Positions 41,757 to 50,067 of a stretch of 64,000 nucleotides of DNA are shown here, piece after piece. The position numbers were made by a program, and so were the translations under genes. The stretch's first letter is position 1. Every line of letters begins with the position of its first letter. The notes beneath the pieces were generated by a model that was not told where the DNA came from, ran no database searches, and saw only the letters and a list, made by a program, of their open reading frames with translations. Origin of the DNA: an uncultured Clostridia bacterium (GTDB lineage Bacteria; Bacillota; Clostridia; Lachnospirales; Anaerotignaceae); contig CALCGT010000067.1 in the NCBI GenBank assembly GCA_937901125.1, forward strand, positions 1 through 64,000. The letters are read 5' to 3'.

Positions 41757-42399
41757 ATGAATAGTAAGAAAAACATTTGGGCAAGCTTGGTTCTGCTGCT
41801 GACGGCGGCTTACTGTGTGATTGTGCCTTTTTTATACTGGCTGGTGAAGAAGGAAAAACCGAAAAGAAAACCATCTGCTTTCAGCGGTTATCTGTTTGAT
41901 GGGCATTGGGCTGATTTCCCTAAACGGCGGCGGTAGTCTGACTTTGGGCGATGGCGTGACGCTGCTGTGCAGTGTAGTCTTTGCGGCGAATATCATTGCC
42001 ATTTCTGTGTTTTGCCAAGGCAGAGATCCTATGCTTTTGACCATGCTGCAAATTTGTACTTCCGCTCTTTGCGGTTGGGGCAGTGTGGCCGTTACCGACG
42101 GCATGCCGCAGCATCTTTCCATAGGTGCAGCGGGAAATGTGTTGTATCTGGCGCTGTTTTCCACAGCACTTTGCCTAAGCCTACAGAGTATTGGGCTGAA
42201 ATACACCAATGCCACAGTAGGGACGGTGCTTTTGAGTTTGGAATCTGTATTCGGTGTGCTGTTTTCTATCCTGCTCTGTGGGAAACAGGTGACACTCCGC
42301 ATGTCTCTGGGTTTTGCCGTGGTCTTTGGGGCGGTGCTGCTTTCCCAACTGGATTTTTCAGGGAAAACGGAAGATATAGTACAGGAGACCGAGGCTTGA
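41757..42399 (+). pseudogene. Decayed EamA/DMT-family transporter
   Basis: The gene keeps a ribosome binding site (GAAGGAAA) and start (41757, MNSKKNIWASLVLLLTA), but that N-terminus jumps directly into what should be the fourth membrane region (AYCVIVPFLYWLVKKEKP), so about two to three helices are missing. One extra T in the run at 41894-41896 then shifts the frame; the remainder (MGIGLISLNGGGSLTLGDG onward, to FSGKTEDIVQ) resumes in another frame to 42399. The missing part appears deleted between two copies of the LTA codons. EamA proteins export metabolites; this copy cannot be functional. Confidence 0.85.
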
Positions 42400-42482
42400 A
42401 AACATTTTGCCGCGGGAGAAGGACAAACCCTCGAAAACCCTTGTATTTTTAGGGGAAACATAGAAAATTTCTTTGTTTTTCC

Positions 42483-42511
42483 TTGCAAAGAATGGGTTCC
42501 TATGGTAAACT
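42483..42511 (+). promoter_or_regulatory. Promoter of rpsO
   Basis: TTGCAA (42483-42488), 17 bases, TAAACT (42506-42511). Transcription from about 42518 gives a 100-base leader. Confidence 0.75.
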
Positions 42512-42520
42512 ATAAACGTT

Positions 42521-42580
42521 GTAAAACCGTGACTCAGTTTTCGGATACTCCGACCACTACTTAGTCTCCGGGGATACAGA
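42521..42580 (+). ncRNA. Structured rpsO leader, candidate S15 autoregulatory element
   Basis: Between promoter and rpsO, CGGA-TAC-TCCG (42542-42552) forms a small hairpin enclosed by GACTCAG (42531-42537) against CTTAGTC (42560-42566), followed by a G-rich CTCCGGGGA. Compact nested helices of this kind are used by S15 to control its own mRNA in several phyla, with different structures in each. The match is by position and shape, not by a recognised consensus. Confidence 0.4.
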
Positions 42581-42618
42581 AAAAAGAAAACATATATTTT
42601 CTAAGGAGGAAAACAACA

Positions 42619-42885
42619 ATGGCAGCAACAATCAACAAACAGGAAATCATCGCAAAATACGGCAGAACACCTAACGATACAGGTTCTCCCGAAGTTCAGA
42701 TCGCTCTGCTGACAGCAAGAATCTCTCTGCTGACAGACCATCTGAAAATGCACAAAAAAGATCACCACTCCAGAAGAGGTCTGCTGAAAATGGTTGGTCA
42801 GAGAAGAGGCCTACTGAACTACCTGAAAGAAATCGATATCGAAAGATACCGTGCAATTGTAGCAGAACTGGGTCTGAGAAAGTAA
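42619..42885 (+). CDS. rpsO: 30S ribosomal protein S15
   Basis: The 88-residue protein binds 16S rRNA helices 20-22 and is an early assembly protein. The sequence [40 protein letters not shown] and [17 protein letters not shown] is typical throughout. AAGGAGG lies 10 bases before the ATG. It is followed by its own terminator and then pnp, the usual neighbour. Confidence 0.98.
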   Translation: MAATINKQEIIAKYGRTPNDTGSPEVQIALLTARISLLTDHLKMHKKDHHSRRGLLKMVGQRRGLLNYLKEIDIERYRAIVAELGLRK

Positions 42886-42901
42886 TCCACAGATGATATT
42901 G

Positions 42902-42932
42902 AAAAGGGAGGAGAAAGTTCCTCCCTTTTGTT
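42902..42932 (+). terminator. Intrinsic terminator between rpsO and pnp
   Basis: AAAAGGGAGGA (42902-42912) pairs perfectly with 42919-42929 around GAAAGT; the T run is built into the stem and continues as GTTCT. Confidence 0.8.
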
Positions 42933-43059
42933 CTATCAAAATAAAAATCACTAGAAGGCGCACTATAGATTTCCAACTTTGTTTACAACTGGACAAGCTT
43001 TTTGTGGATAAAGTTGAAGATCTATGGTGCAGATAAACGAATGGAAAAGGAGAATGATT

Positions 43060-45192
43060 ATGTTTAGAAGCTATTCCATGGAACTGGCTGGCAGAACACT
43101 GACAGCAGAAATCGGCAGAGTGGCAGAACAGGCTAATGGCGCATGTCTGATGCGTTACGGCGATACAACCGTTCTGGTAACTGCAACAGCATCCGATAAG
43201 CCCAGAGACGGTATCGATTTCTTCCCTCTGAGCATCGACTATGAAGAAAGACTTTATTCCGTTGGTAAGATCCCCGGCGGTTTCATCAAAAGAGAAGGTC
43301 GTCCTTCCGAAAAAGCCATCCTGACAGCAAGATGTATCGACAGACCCCTGCGTCCTCTGTTCCCCAAGGACTACAGAAACGACGTAGCTATCGTTGCTAC
43401 AGTTATGTCCGTAGATCAGGATTGCTCCCCCGAAGTGCTGGCAATGATCGGCGCTTCCCTGGCTCTGAATATCTCTGATATCCCCTTTACAGACCCTGTT
43501 TCTTCCGTAAGCATCGGTTACTGTGACGGTGAACTGGTGGTAAACCCCACAGCAGCCCAGAGAGAAACAACAAGACTGAACCTGACAGTATCTTCCAAAG
43601 AAGATAAGGTTATGATGATTGAAGCAGGCGCAGATGAAATTCCCGATGCACTGATGATGGAAGCGATCCATCTGGCATTCGATACAAACCTGAAAGTGGT
43701 TGAATTCATCAAAGAAATCACAGCAAAAGAAGGCAAAGAAAAAGCATCTTACACAGAGTATGTGATCCCCGAAGACGCTTACCAGTTGGTAACAGGCTTC
43801 ATTACAGATGCAAGAATGGAAGATGCTGTTTTCGCTGAACTGAAACAGGACAGAGATGCGAAGATCAAAGCTGTTACAGAGGAAGTGACAGAAGCTTTGA
43901 CAGAGCAGCTGACAGAAATGGTGGGCGAAGAAACAGATGTAAACGCTCTGATTGGTGATATCATCTATAAATTCCAGAAAATGACTGTAAGAAGAATGAT
44001 TCTGAGAGACCACAAACGCCCCGACGGTCGTGGCATCGAAGAAATCAGAAAGCTGTCCGCAGAAGTAGACGTACTGCCTCGCGTACATGGTTCCGCTCTG
44101 TTCTCCAGAGGTCAGACACAGGCTCTGACAGTTACAACACTGGGTGCCATCAGCGAAGGGCAGAGACTGGATGGTCTGGATGCCAATGAAACAGGTAAGA
44201 GATACATCCACCACTATAACTTCCCCGGTTTCTCTGTAGGGGAAGCAAAAACATCCAGAGGTCCCGGCAGACGTGAAATCGGTCATGGCGCACTGGGCGA
44301 AAGAGCGCTGCTGCCTGTAATCCCCAGTGAAGAAGAATTCCCTTATTCCATCCGTCTGGTTTCTGATATTCTCAGCTCCAACGGTTCCACTTCTCAGGCT
44401 TCCATCTGTGGCTCCACATTGTCCCTGATGGCAGCAGGCGTTCCCATCAAACGCCCCGTTGCAGGTATCTCCGTTGGTCTGGTAACAGGCGACAGCGATG
44501 ATGACTTCATCGAAATCACAGATATTCAGGGTGTAGAAGACTTCTTCGGCGATATGGACTTCAAAGTAGCAGGTACCAGCGAAGGTATCACAGCCATCCA
44601 GATGGATATGAAGATCCATGGGCTGACATTCCCTATGATCGAGCAGGCTTTTGCCCAGACCGGCAGAGCAAGAGACTATATCCTGAACGAAGTCATGCTG
44701 AAAGCCATCGCAGAACCCAGAAAAGAACTGTCTCCTTATGCACCTAAGATCGCTCAGATGCAGATTGATGTGGAAAAGATTGCAGAGGTTATTGGTGCCA
44801 GAGGGAAGGTTATCAAGAAGATCGTGGAAGAATCTGGTTGTGAAATCGATACAGAAGATGATGGCACAATCTATATCAAGGGTATTGATCCCGCTGGCAT
44901 TCAGATGGCGAAGGATATGATCACAGCGATCGTAAGCGATCCCGTACCCGGTACCATCTACAAAGGTACTATCACAAGACTGATGGCCTTCGGTGCATTT
45001 GTTGAGATCGCACCCGGCAAGGAAGGTCTGATTCACATTTCCAAAATTTCCAACAAACGTGTTGCCAAGGTGGAAGATGTTCTGGCTGTTGGTGACAGCG
45101 TAATGGTAAAACTGATGGAGATCGATAAACAGGGCAGACTGAACTTCTCCATGAAGGACGCAGTGGAAACAGAAGAAAACAAAGAAGCATAA
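43060..45192 (+). CDS. pnp: Polyribonucleotide nucleotidyltransferase (PNPase)
   Basis: The 710-residue phosphorolytic 3'-5' exoribonuclease degrades mRNA. Two RNase PH domains are present: YGDTTVLVTATASDKPRDGI in the first, and ALFSRGQTQALTVTTLG with GRREIGHGALGERAL in the second. They are followed by a KH domain (AEVIGARGKVIKKIVEESG) and an S1 domain (GTITRLMAFGAFVEIAPGKE). The frame starts at 43024, but the ATG at 43060 with AAAAGGAGAA upstream fits the family. Confidence 0.96.
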   Translation: MFRSYSMELAGRTLTAEIGRVAEQANGACLMRYGDTTVLVTATASDKPRDGIDFFPLSIDYEERLYSVGKIPGGFIKREGRPSEKAILTARCIDRPLRPLFPKDYRNDVAIVATVMSVDQDCSPEVLAMIGASLALNISDIPFTDPVSSVSIGYCDGELVVNPTAAQRETTRLNLTVSSKEDKVMMIEAGADEIPDALMMEAIHLAFDTNLKVVEFIKEITAKEGKEKASYTEYVIPEDAYQLVTGFITDARMEDAVFAELKQDRDAKIKAVTEEVTEALTEQLTEMVGEETDVNALIGDIIYKFQKMTVRRMILRDHKRPDGRGIEEIRKLSAEVDVLPRVHGSALFSRGQTQALTVTTLGAISEGQRLDGLDANETGKRYIHHYNFPGFSVGEAKTSRGPGRREIGHGALGERALLPVIPSEEEFPYSIRLVSDILSSNGSTSQASICGSTLSLMAAGVPIKRPVAGISVGLVTGDSDDDFIEITDIQGVEDFFGDMDFKVAGTSEGITAIQMDMKIHGLTFPMIEQAFAQTGRARDYILNEVMLKAIAEPRKELSPYAPKIAQMQIDVEKIAEVIGARGKVIKKIVEESGCEIDTEDDGTIYIKGIDPAGIQMAKDMITAIVSDPVPGTIYKGTITRLMAFGAFVEIAPGKEGLIHISKISNKRVAKVEDVLAVGDSVMVKLMEIDKQGRLNFSMKDAVETEENKEA

Positions 45193-45217
45193 TTTGAAAA
45201 GCAGGCAGGGGCTGTTT

Positions 45218-45251
45218 GCAGGTGAGAGTCCTGTAAAGGCACCTGCCTTTT
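45218..45251 (+). terminator. Intrinsic terminator of pnp
   Basis: GCAGGTG (45218-45224) pairs with CACCTGC (45240-45246), followed by CTTTTGT. The loop of 15 bases is long; a competing pairing of the upstream GGCAGG is possible. Confidence 0.55.
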
Positions 45252-45264
45252 GTAAATAGCGGAG

Positions 45265-45380
45265 AAAGCCATTTCGTGCTATAGAAGCAATAAATTTACT
45301 TGGGAAATTTATCGCTTCTATAGTATGAAAATGATTTGCGTAGCAAATCATGAGTAAGACGAAGTCTTACGAATGGCTTT
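45265..45380. repeat. Cloverleaf-like intergenic element with terminal inverted repeats
   Basis: AAAGCCATTTCG at 45265-45276 pairs with CGAATGGCTTT at 45370-45380 (one bulged T). Inside are three separate hairpins: 45279-45323 (18 paired positions, one mismatch, seven-base loop), 45331-45351 (ATGATTTGC and its complement, GTA loop) and 45354-45370 (GTAAGAC and GTCTTAC, GAA loop). Nearly every base between pnp's terminator and the M16 gene is paired. It is not a tRNA: no T-loop or acceptor consensus. It may be a small non-autonomous mobile repeat or a structured RNA. Confidence 0.75.
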
Positions 45381-45411
45381 AAGTAAAAAATCTGGTTTTG
45401 GGAGAGATGAT

Positions 45412-46677
45412 ATGGTCATAATCAGAACACTGGACAACGGCATAAAAGTGGCATTGGAATCCATTCCCTATGTGCGGAGCATTTCCTTTGGTATTTGGGT
45501 GAAGAATGGTTCCCGAAACGAACTGCCCCGGGAAAACGGGGTGTCTCATTATATCGAGCACATGATGTTCAAGGGAACCGAAAACCGCACTGCCAGACAG
45601 ATCGCCGAGGAAATGGACGCTCTGGGCGGGCAAATCAATGCCTATACCACAAAAGAATATACCTGCTATCATACCCGTGTTTTGGATAAACACATTGACA
45701 GAGCCTTGGATGTGATGAGTGATATGCTGCTGCATCCTTTGCTGGCGGAAGAGGATATCAAAAAAGAGCGAAATGTGATTACGGAAGAAATCTATATGTA
45801 TGATGATGCGCCCGAGGAACTGGTGCATGATGCCCTGCAGGATGCCATCTTGCGGGAAAGCTCCTTGGGTATGCCTATTTTGGGTACGGAGGAAACCATT
45901 GGTGCATTTGATTCTAAGTTCATTCGGGAATACTATGAACGGAATTATCATCAGGAAAACATCGTTCTTTCTGTGGCAGGCAATTTTGAGATAGAAGAAA
46001 TGCTGGAAAAGCTGAACGGAACACTGGGCGGCTGGAAGAGAGAACAGTCCTTCCAGCCTTATGATACCAAGGCAGACTATCATATTTCCTATGTGGAAAA
46101 GGAAAAGGATGTGGAGCAGGTGCATACCTGCATCGCTTTCCCTGGCTTGGAACGGGAACATCCCCAGAAATACGCCATGGCGATCTTCAATACTCTTTTT
46201 GGAGGCGGCATGAGTTCTCGTCTGTTCCAGAAAATTCGGGAGGAACATGGCTTGACTTATTCTATCTATAGCTATACAACAGCTTTCGCAGATACGGGTA
46301 TCTTCACCATCTGCGCCAGCATGAACCCCAATCAGGCAGAAAAGGTATTTGAATTGATCGCAGAAGAGATCAAAGCGGTGAAAGCACATGCTTTCCCTGA
46401 AAAGCTTATTGAGGTAACCAAAGAGCAGATGATCTCCAATTTCATCATCGGCACAGAAAGTACCCTGAACCGCATGACTTCTGCGGGGGCATCTTTGCTT
46501 CTGCGGGGCCAAGTGCAGGAGACGGAAGAAGTCATCCGGAAAATCGAAGCAGTAACGGCGGAGGATGTGCTGGCAGCGGCAAGAAGCGTATTTGATTTTG
46601 AGAAACTCAGCTATTCCGCTGTGGGCAATTTGAAGGGAAATGACTTCGGTGCTTTGGTGAAAAAGGTTTTTTTATAA
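45412..46677 (+). CDS. M16-family zinc metallopeptidase (processing-protease-like)
   Basis: The 421-residue protein has the inverted zinc motif HYIEH (HxxEH) and the downstream glutamate in NVITEEIYMYDD, both in the N-terminal catalytic half; FGGGMSSRLFQKIREEHGLTYSIYS in the second half, given here in two parts (FGGGMSSRLFQ, HGLTYSIYS), is the conserved substrate-binding region. It resembles Bacillus YmxG/MlpA, which is also found near pnp. The frame is open from 45373, inside the cloverleaf element, but the ATG at 45412 with GGGAGAG upstream fits better. No signal peptide is seen. Confidence 0.9.
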   Translation: MVIIRTLDNGIKVALESIPYVRSISFGIWVKNGSRNELPRENGVSHYIEHMMFKGTENRTARQIAEEMDALGGQINAYTTKEYTCYHTRVLDKHIDRALDVMSDMLLHPLLAEEDIKKERNVITEEIYMYDDAPEELVHDALQDAILRESSLGMPILGTEETIGAFDSKFIREYYERNYHQENIVLSVAGNFEIEEMLEKLNGTLGGWKREQSFQPYDTKADYHISYVEKEKDVEQVHTCIAFPGLEREHPQKYAMAIFNTLFGGGMSSRLFQKIREEHGLTYSIYSYTTAFADTGIFTICASMNPNQAEKVFELIAEEIKAVKAHAFPEKLIEVTKEQMISNFIIGTESTLNRMTSAGASLLLRGQVQETEEVIRKIEAVTAEDVLAAARSVFDFEKLSYSAVGNLKGNDFGALVKKVFL

Positions 46678-46757
46678 ATAAATTCATAAAATGGGACTTC
46701 TTAGGGATACTAAAGACACGGAATCATCCGTTTACTATCTCATAAGGAGGAATATCC

Positions 46758-46982
46758 ATGAAAACGACAAATATCCTGGCACTGACTTTAGTGATCATTG
46801 GTGCGCTGAACTGGGGGCTGATCGGCTTCTTTGGGTTCGACTTGGTTACGACCCTGTTCAACGGCAGTATGTTCTGGCTGGCACGGGTGATTTTCGCTCT
46901 GGTAGGGCTGGCAGGGCTTTGGTGCCTGACCATGTACCATTCTGTAGGGCAGGAAGAACGGATGCACATGACAAAGCAGTGA
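46758..46982 (+). CDS. DUF378 small membrane protein
   Basis: The 74-residue protein has two membrane helices around the family block IIGALNWGLIGFFGFDLV and IFALVGLAGLWCL. DUF378 proteins are widespread and uncharacterised. AAGGAGG lies upstream of the ATG with good spacing. Confidence 0.85.
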   Translation: MKTTNILALTLVIIGALNWGLIGFFGFDLVTTLFNGSMFWLARVIFALVGLAGLWCLTMYHSVGQEERMHMTKQ

Positions 46983-47062
46983 AGATGAGAAAGCGGGGAA
47001 AGCCCCTATGGGGCGTTTCCCTCATACATAAAAAAATAAGAAAAAGAAAAGGGAGTGGAAGT

Positions 47063-47902
47063 ATGCGTTTTACAAAAATGCAGGGCTGCGGCAATGACTA
47101 TATCTACATAAATTGTTTTGAAGAAAAGGTGGAAGACCCCGAAAAGCTGGCTATCGCTATGAGTGAACGTCATTTTGGCGTAGGTTCCGATGGTCTTGTG
47201 CTGATTATGCCCTCCGAAGTGGGCGATTTCCGCATGAGAATGTTCAATTTGGATGGCTCCGAAGGGGAAATGTGCGGCAATGCGGTACGTTGTATCGGCA
47301 AATATGTTTACGAAAGAGGTATGACGGACAAAACATTGGTAGCGCTGGAAACGAAGGGCGGCATGAAATATCTGGAGCTCCATGTGAAAGACGGCATTGT
47401 GGAAAGCATCACCGTGGATATGGGCGAACCTATTTTTGAAGCGGCACAGATCCCTGTGGTTAGCGAAAAGCATCCTGTGATCGGGGAAACGGTGGAAATT
47501 TTGGATAAGGAATTTGCCTTTACCTGTGTCTCTATGGGCAATCCCCATGCAGTTACCTTTGTGGAAAATGTAAAGGGCTATCCCAGCGAAACCTATGGCA
47601 AGGTGGCAGAAGCTCATCCCATGTTCCCCAATAAAGTCAATGTGGAATTTGTAGAGATCGTCGATGACAGCCATGTAAAAATGCGTGTTTGGGAACGGGG
47701 CAGCGGAGAAACATGGGCTTGCGGTACCGGTGCCAGTGCCACAGCAGTTGCCTGCTTCCTGAACGGAAAAACAGGCAGAACTGTGGATGTAGAACTGATC
47801 GGCGGCACGCTGACCATCGAATGGAGAGAAGCGGATAATCATGTTTATATGACAGGCCCTGCGGCATTCTCCTTCGACGGTGTATGGCTGCGGGAGGTAT
47901 AA
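47063..47902 (+). CDS. dapF: Diaminopimelate epimerase
   Basis: The 279-residue enzyme interconverts LL- and meso-diaminopimelate for lysine and peptidoglycan. The two catalytic cysteines lie in GEMCGNAVRC (Cys71) and WACGTGASA; FTKMQGCGNDYIYI and VGSDGLVLI are also diagnostic. The frame extends upstream to 46691, but GGGAGTG and the family N-terminus place the start at 47063. It lies one base from hflX. Confidence 0.95.
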   Translation: MRFTKMQGCGNDYIYINCFEEKVEDPEKLAIAMSERHFGVGSDGLVLIMPSEVGDFRMRMFNLDGSEGEMCGNAVRCIGKYVYERGMTDKTLVALETKGGMKYLELHVKDGIVESITVDMGEPIFEAAQIPVVSEKHPVIGETVEILDKEFAFTCVSMGNPHAVTFVENVKGYPSETYGKVAEAHPMFPNKVNVEFVEIVDDSHVKMRVWERGSGETWACGTGASATAVACFLNGKTGRTVDVELIGGTLTIEWREADNHVYMTGPAAFSFDGVWLREV

Positions 47903-47903
47903 A

Positions 47904-49187
47904 ATGGCAAAAGAAATACACGAATTGAATGAGCTGGAGGAACGTGTCATCCTGGTAGCCGTGGAAATGGACGAAAGAAACAGCCGTTCCGCCATGGATA
48001 CGGATGCTTGTCTGGATGAGCTGGAGGAACTGATAAAAACAGCTGGGGCCACAGCGGTGGCTCGTTCTGTGCAGAAAAGGGAACGGGTACATCCCGGTCA
48101 TTATCTGGGAACAGGGAAGATCGAAGAACTGAAAATGATGGTACAGGCCTATGATGCCACAGGTATTGTCTGCGATGATGAGCTTTCTCCCGCCCAGCTG
48201 AAAAATCTGGAGCAGATGCTGGGCACAAAAGTCATGGACAGAACCATCGTCATTCTGGATATTTTTGCGGCAAGGGCATTGTCCGGCGAAGGGAGGATTC
48301 AGGTAGAGCTGGCGCAGCTGAAATACAGACTGTCTCGTCTGACGGGTATGGGTGCATCCATGTCCCGTCTGGGGGGCGGTATCGGTACCAGAGGGCCCGG
48401 GGAAAAGAAACTGGAAACAGACAGACGTTATATCAAGGAACGGATTGCGGAATTGAATAGGGAAGCCCAGGACATCCGCACCCATCGGGAACTGTTGAGA
48501 GCTCAGAGAAGTAAAAAGGGCACTCCTGTCATTTCTCTGGTTGGCTATACCAACGCAGGAAAATCTACCATCCTGAATTATCTTTCCGATGCAGGCGTTT
48601 TGGCGGAAAATAAGCTCTTTGCCACATTGGATACGACCACAAGAAAGGTGGAGCTGCCCGGTGGTTCCGAGGTTTTTCTAACAGATACTGTAGGTTTCAT
48701 CCAGAAGCTGCCCCACCATCTGGTACAGGCTTTCCGTGCTACATTGGAAGAATTGCAGTATGCAGATATCCTGCTGCATGTGGTGGATGCCTCCAACCCC
48801 AATAGAGCGGAGCACATGAAGGTGGTCTATCAGACCTTGAAGGAACTGGGTTGCGAAGATACCCCTGTCATCACAATATTCAATAAAATGGATAACGAGG
48901 TAGAACTGCCCTTGCCTATGGACACCATGGCAAGGGATATCGTGCAGGTTTCCGCTGCCAAGGGGGAAGGCATGGATACCTTGTTGGAACGGGTGGAAAA
49001 ACTGCTGCAGAGCTTCCGCAAATCCATGAAAGCCTTGGTGCCCTATACCGAAGGCGGTCTCATCGGCTGGGTACACGGCAGATGTGAGATCATCCGGGAA
49101 GAGCATACCGGCGATGGCGTATTGCTGGAGGTTTATGTGGATGAAGAATCTGCCAACAGACTGGAGAAGTATAAAGTGATCGAATAA
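47904..49187 (+). CDS. hflX: GTPase HflX
   Basis: The 427-residue ribosome-associated GTPase is linked to ribosome splitting and rescue under heat stress. The N-terminal domain has HPGHYLGTGKIEELK and the coiled GGIGTRGPGEKKLETDRR linker; the G domain carries GYTNAGKS, DTVGFIQKLPHHLV and NKMD. GGGAGG lies before the ATG at 47904. A terminator follows. Confidence 0.95.
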   Translation: MAKEIHELNELEERVILVAVEMDERNSRSAMDTDACLDELEELIKTAGATAVARSVQKRERVHPGHYLGTGKIEELKMMVQAYDATGIVCDDELSPAQLKNLEQMLGTKVMDRTIVILDIFAARALSGEGRIQVELAQLKYRLSRLTGMGASMSRLGGGIGTRGPGEKKLETDRRYIKERIAELNREAQDIRTHRELLRAQRSKKGTPVISLVGYTNAGKSTILNYLSDAGVLAENKLFATLDTTTRKVELPGGSEVFLTDTVGFIQKLPHHLVQAFRATLEELQYADILLHVVDASNPNRAEHMKVVYQTLKELGCEDTPVITIFNKMDNEVELPLPMDTMARDIVQVSAAKGEGMDTLLERVEKLLQSFRKSMKALVPYTEGGLIGWVHGRCEIIREEHTGDGVLLEVYVDEESANRLEKYKVIE

Positions 49188-49192
49188 GTATG

Positions 49193-49228
49193 AAAAAAGC
49201 TTTAGGTTTTACGACTTAGGGCTTTTTT
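49193..49228 (+). terminator. Intrinsic terminator of dapF-hflX
   Basis: AAAAAAGCTTTAGG (49193-49206) pairs with 49215-49228, with wobble pairs, around TTTTACGA; the stem ends in six T. Confidence 0.8.
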
Positions 49229-49242
49229 ATTTGCACGAAATA

Positions 49243-49294
49243 CTTTAAGAAAATCGTAAGGAATTGCCCCTTTGTTTTGTAATAACTATATGCT
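49243..49294 (+). promoter_or_regulatory. Candidate response-regulator box and -10 of the MacB-type exporter operon
   Basis: CTTTAAG at 49243 is followed 11 bases later in register by GTAAG. TATGCT begins at 49289, exactly 46 bases from the start of the box. A matching arrangement exists on the other strand at 17837-17888. Direct repeats with an 11-base period are typical of OmpR/PhoB-family response regulators. Confidence 0.55.
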
Positions 49295-49347
49295 ACTATG
49301 AAATTGGATTAAAAAATGGGAAATTATGTGTTTAAGGGGGTGTGCCT

Positions 49348-50067
49348 GTGGAAGAAAATATCATTCGCATCAGGGATGTAAAGAAAGTATATCAGATGGG
49401 CAGTGAGTCTATCCGTGCCATCGATGGGATTTCTTTGAATATCCGACAGGGAGAGGTCTGCTGTTTGTTTGGGAAATCCGGTTCGGGCAAATCGACTTTG
49501 CTGAACCTGATCGCAGGGCTGGAAAAGCCCACAGAAGGGAAGATTCTTTTCCATAAAAAGCATATCGAGCGGATGGATGAAGATCAGCTGGCGAATTTCA
49601 GAAGGCAGTATGTGGGCTTCGTGTTCCAGTCCTATAATCTGCTGCCGACCCTGACAGCCTTGGAAAATGTGACTCTTCCCCTGATTTTCAAGGGCGTTCC
49701 TGTGAAGGAGCGGAACGAGCGGGCCATGGAAATGCTGAAGGCAGTGGGTCTGGAGGAAAGAGCAAAGCATAAGCCCTTTGAAATGAGCGGCGGCCAGCAG
49801 CAGAGGGTCAGCATCGCTAGGGCTTTTGTGAATGAGCCGCCTGTGGTCTTTGCCGATGAACCTACGGGTAATTTGGATACAAAGACCACCTATGAAATGA
49901 TGGATCTGATCACAGGTATGGCAAATAAAAACAATCAGACCCTTGTGATTGTTACCCACGATCTGGAATTGGCGGAATATGCCGACCGTATTGTAGTACT
50001 GCAGGATGGCAAAATAGAAAAGATTCAGAAAAAATTATGGGGCAAAGGAGAGAGTGTGTATGAGTAA
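49348..50067 (+). CDS. ABC transporter ATP-binding protein (MacB/LolD type)
   Basis: The 239-residue ATPase shows Walker A GKSGSGKST, Q loop VFQSYNLLPTLTALENV, signature [15 protein letters not shown] and Walker B VVFADEPTGNLD, the sequence of the MacB/LolD/FtsE class that works with FtsX-like permeases. I take the GTG at 49348 as start, about 8 bases after GGGGG; a GTG at 49342 is the alternative. It is coupled by an eight-base overlap to the secreted protein gene, and the permease follows that. Confidence 0.9.
   Translation: MEENIIRIRDVKKVYQMGSESIRAIDGISLNIRQGEVCCLFGKSGSGKSTLLNLIAGLEKPTEGKILFHKKHIERMDEDQLANFRRQYVGFVFQSYNLLPTLTALENVTLPLIFKGVPVKERNERAMEMLKAVGLEERAKHKPFEMSGGQQQRVSIARAFVNEPPVVFADEPTGNLDTKTTYEMMDLITGMANKNNQTLVIVTHDLELAEYADRIVVLQDGKIEKIQKKLWGKGESVYE

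Noticed and set aside
42811..45351. A minus-strand open frame of 846 codons opposite pnp
   Set aside because: It lacks a ribosome binding site, is rich in Cys, Phe and His in an unnatural way, and exists because of pnp's biased codons. Pnp on the other strand is unmistakable.
45265..45380. Cloverleaf element as a tRNA gene
   Set aside because: The fold has four helices, but helix lengths are wrong and there is no anticodon arm pattern, T-loop GTTCnA or acceptor CCA context.
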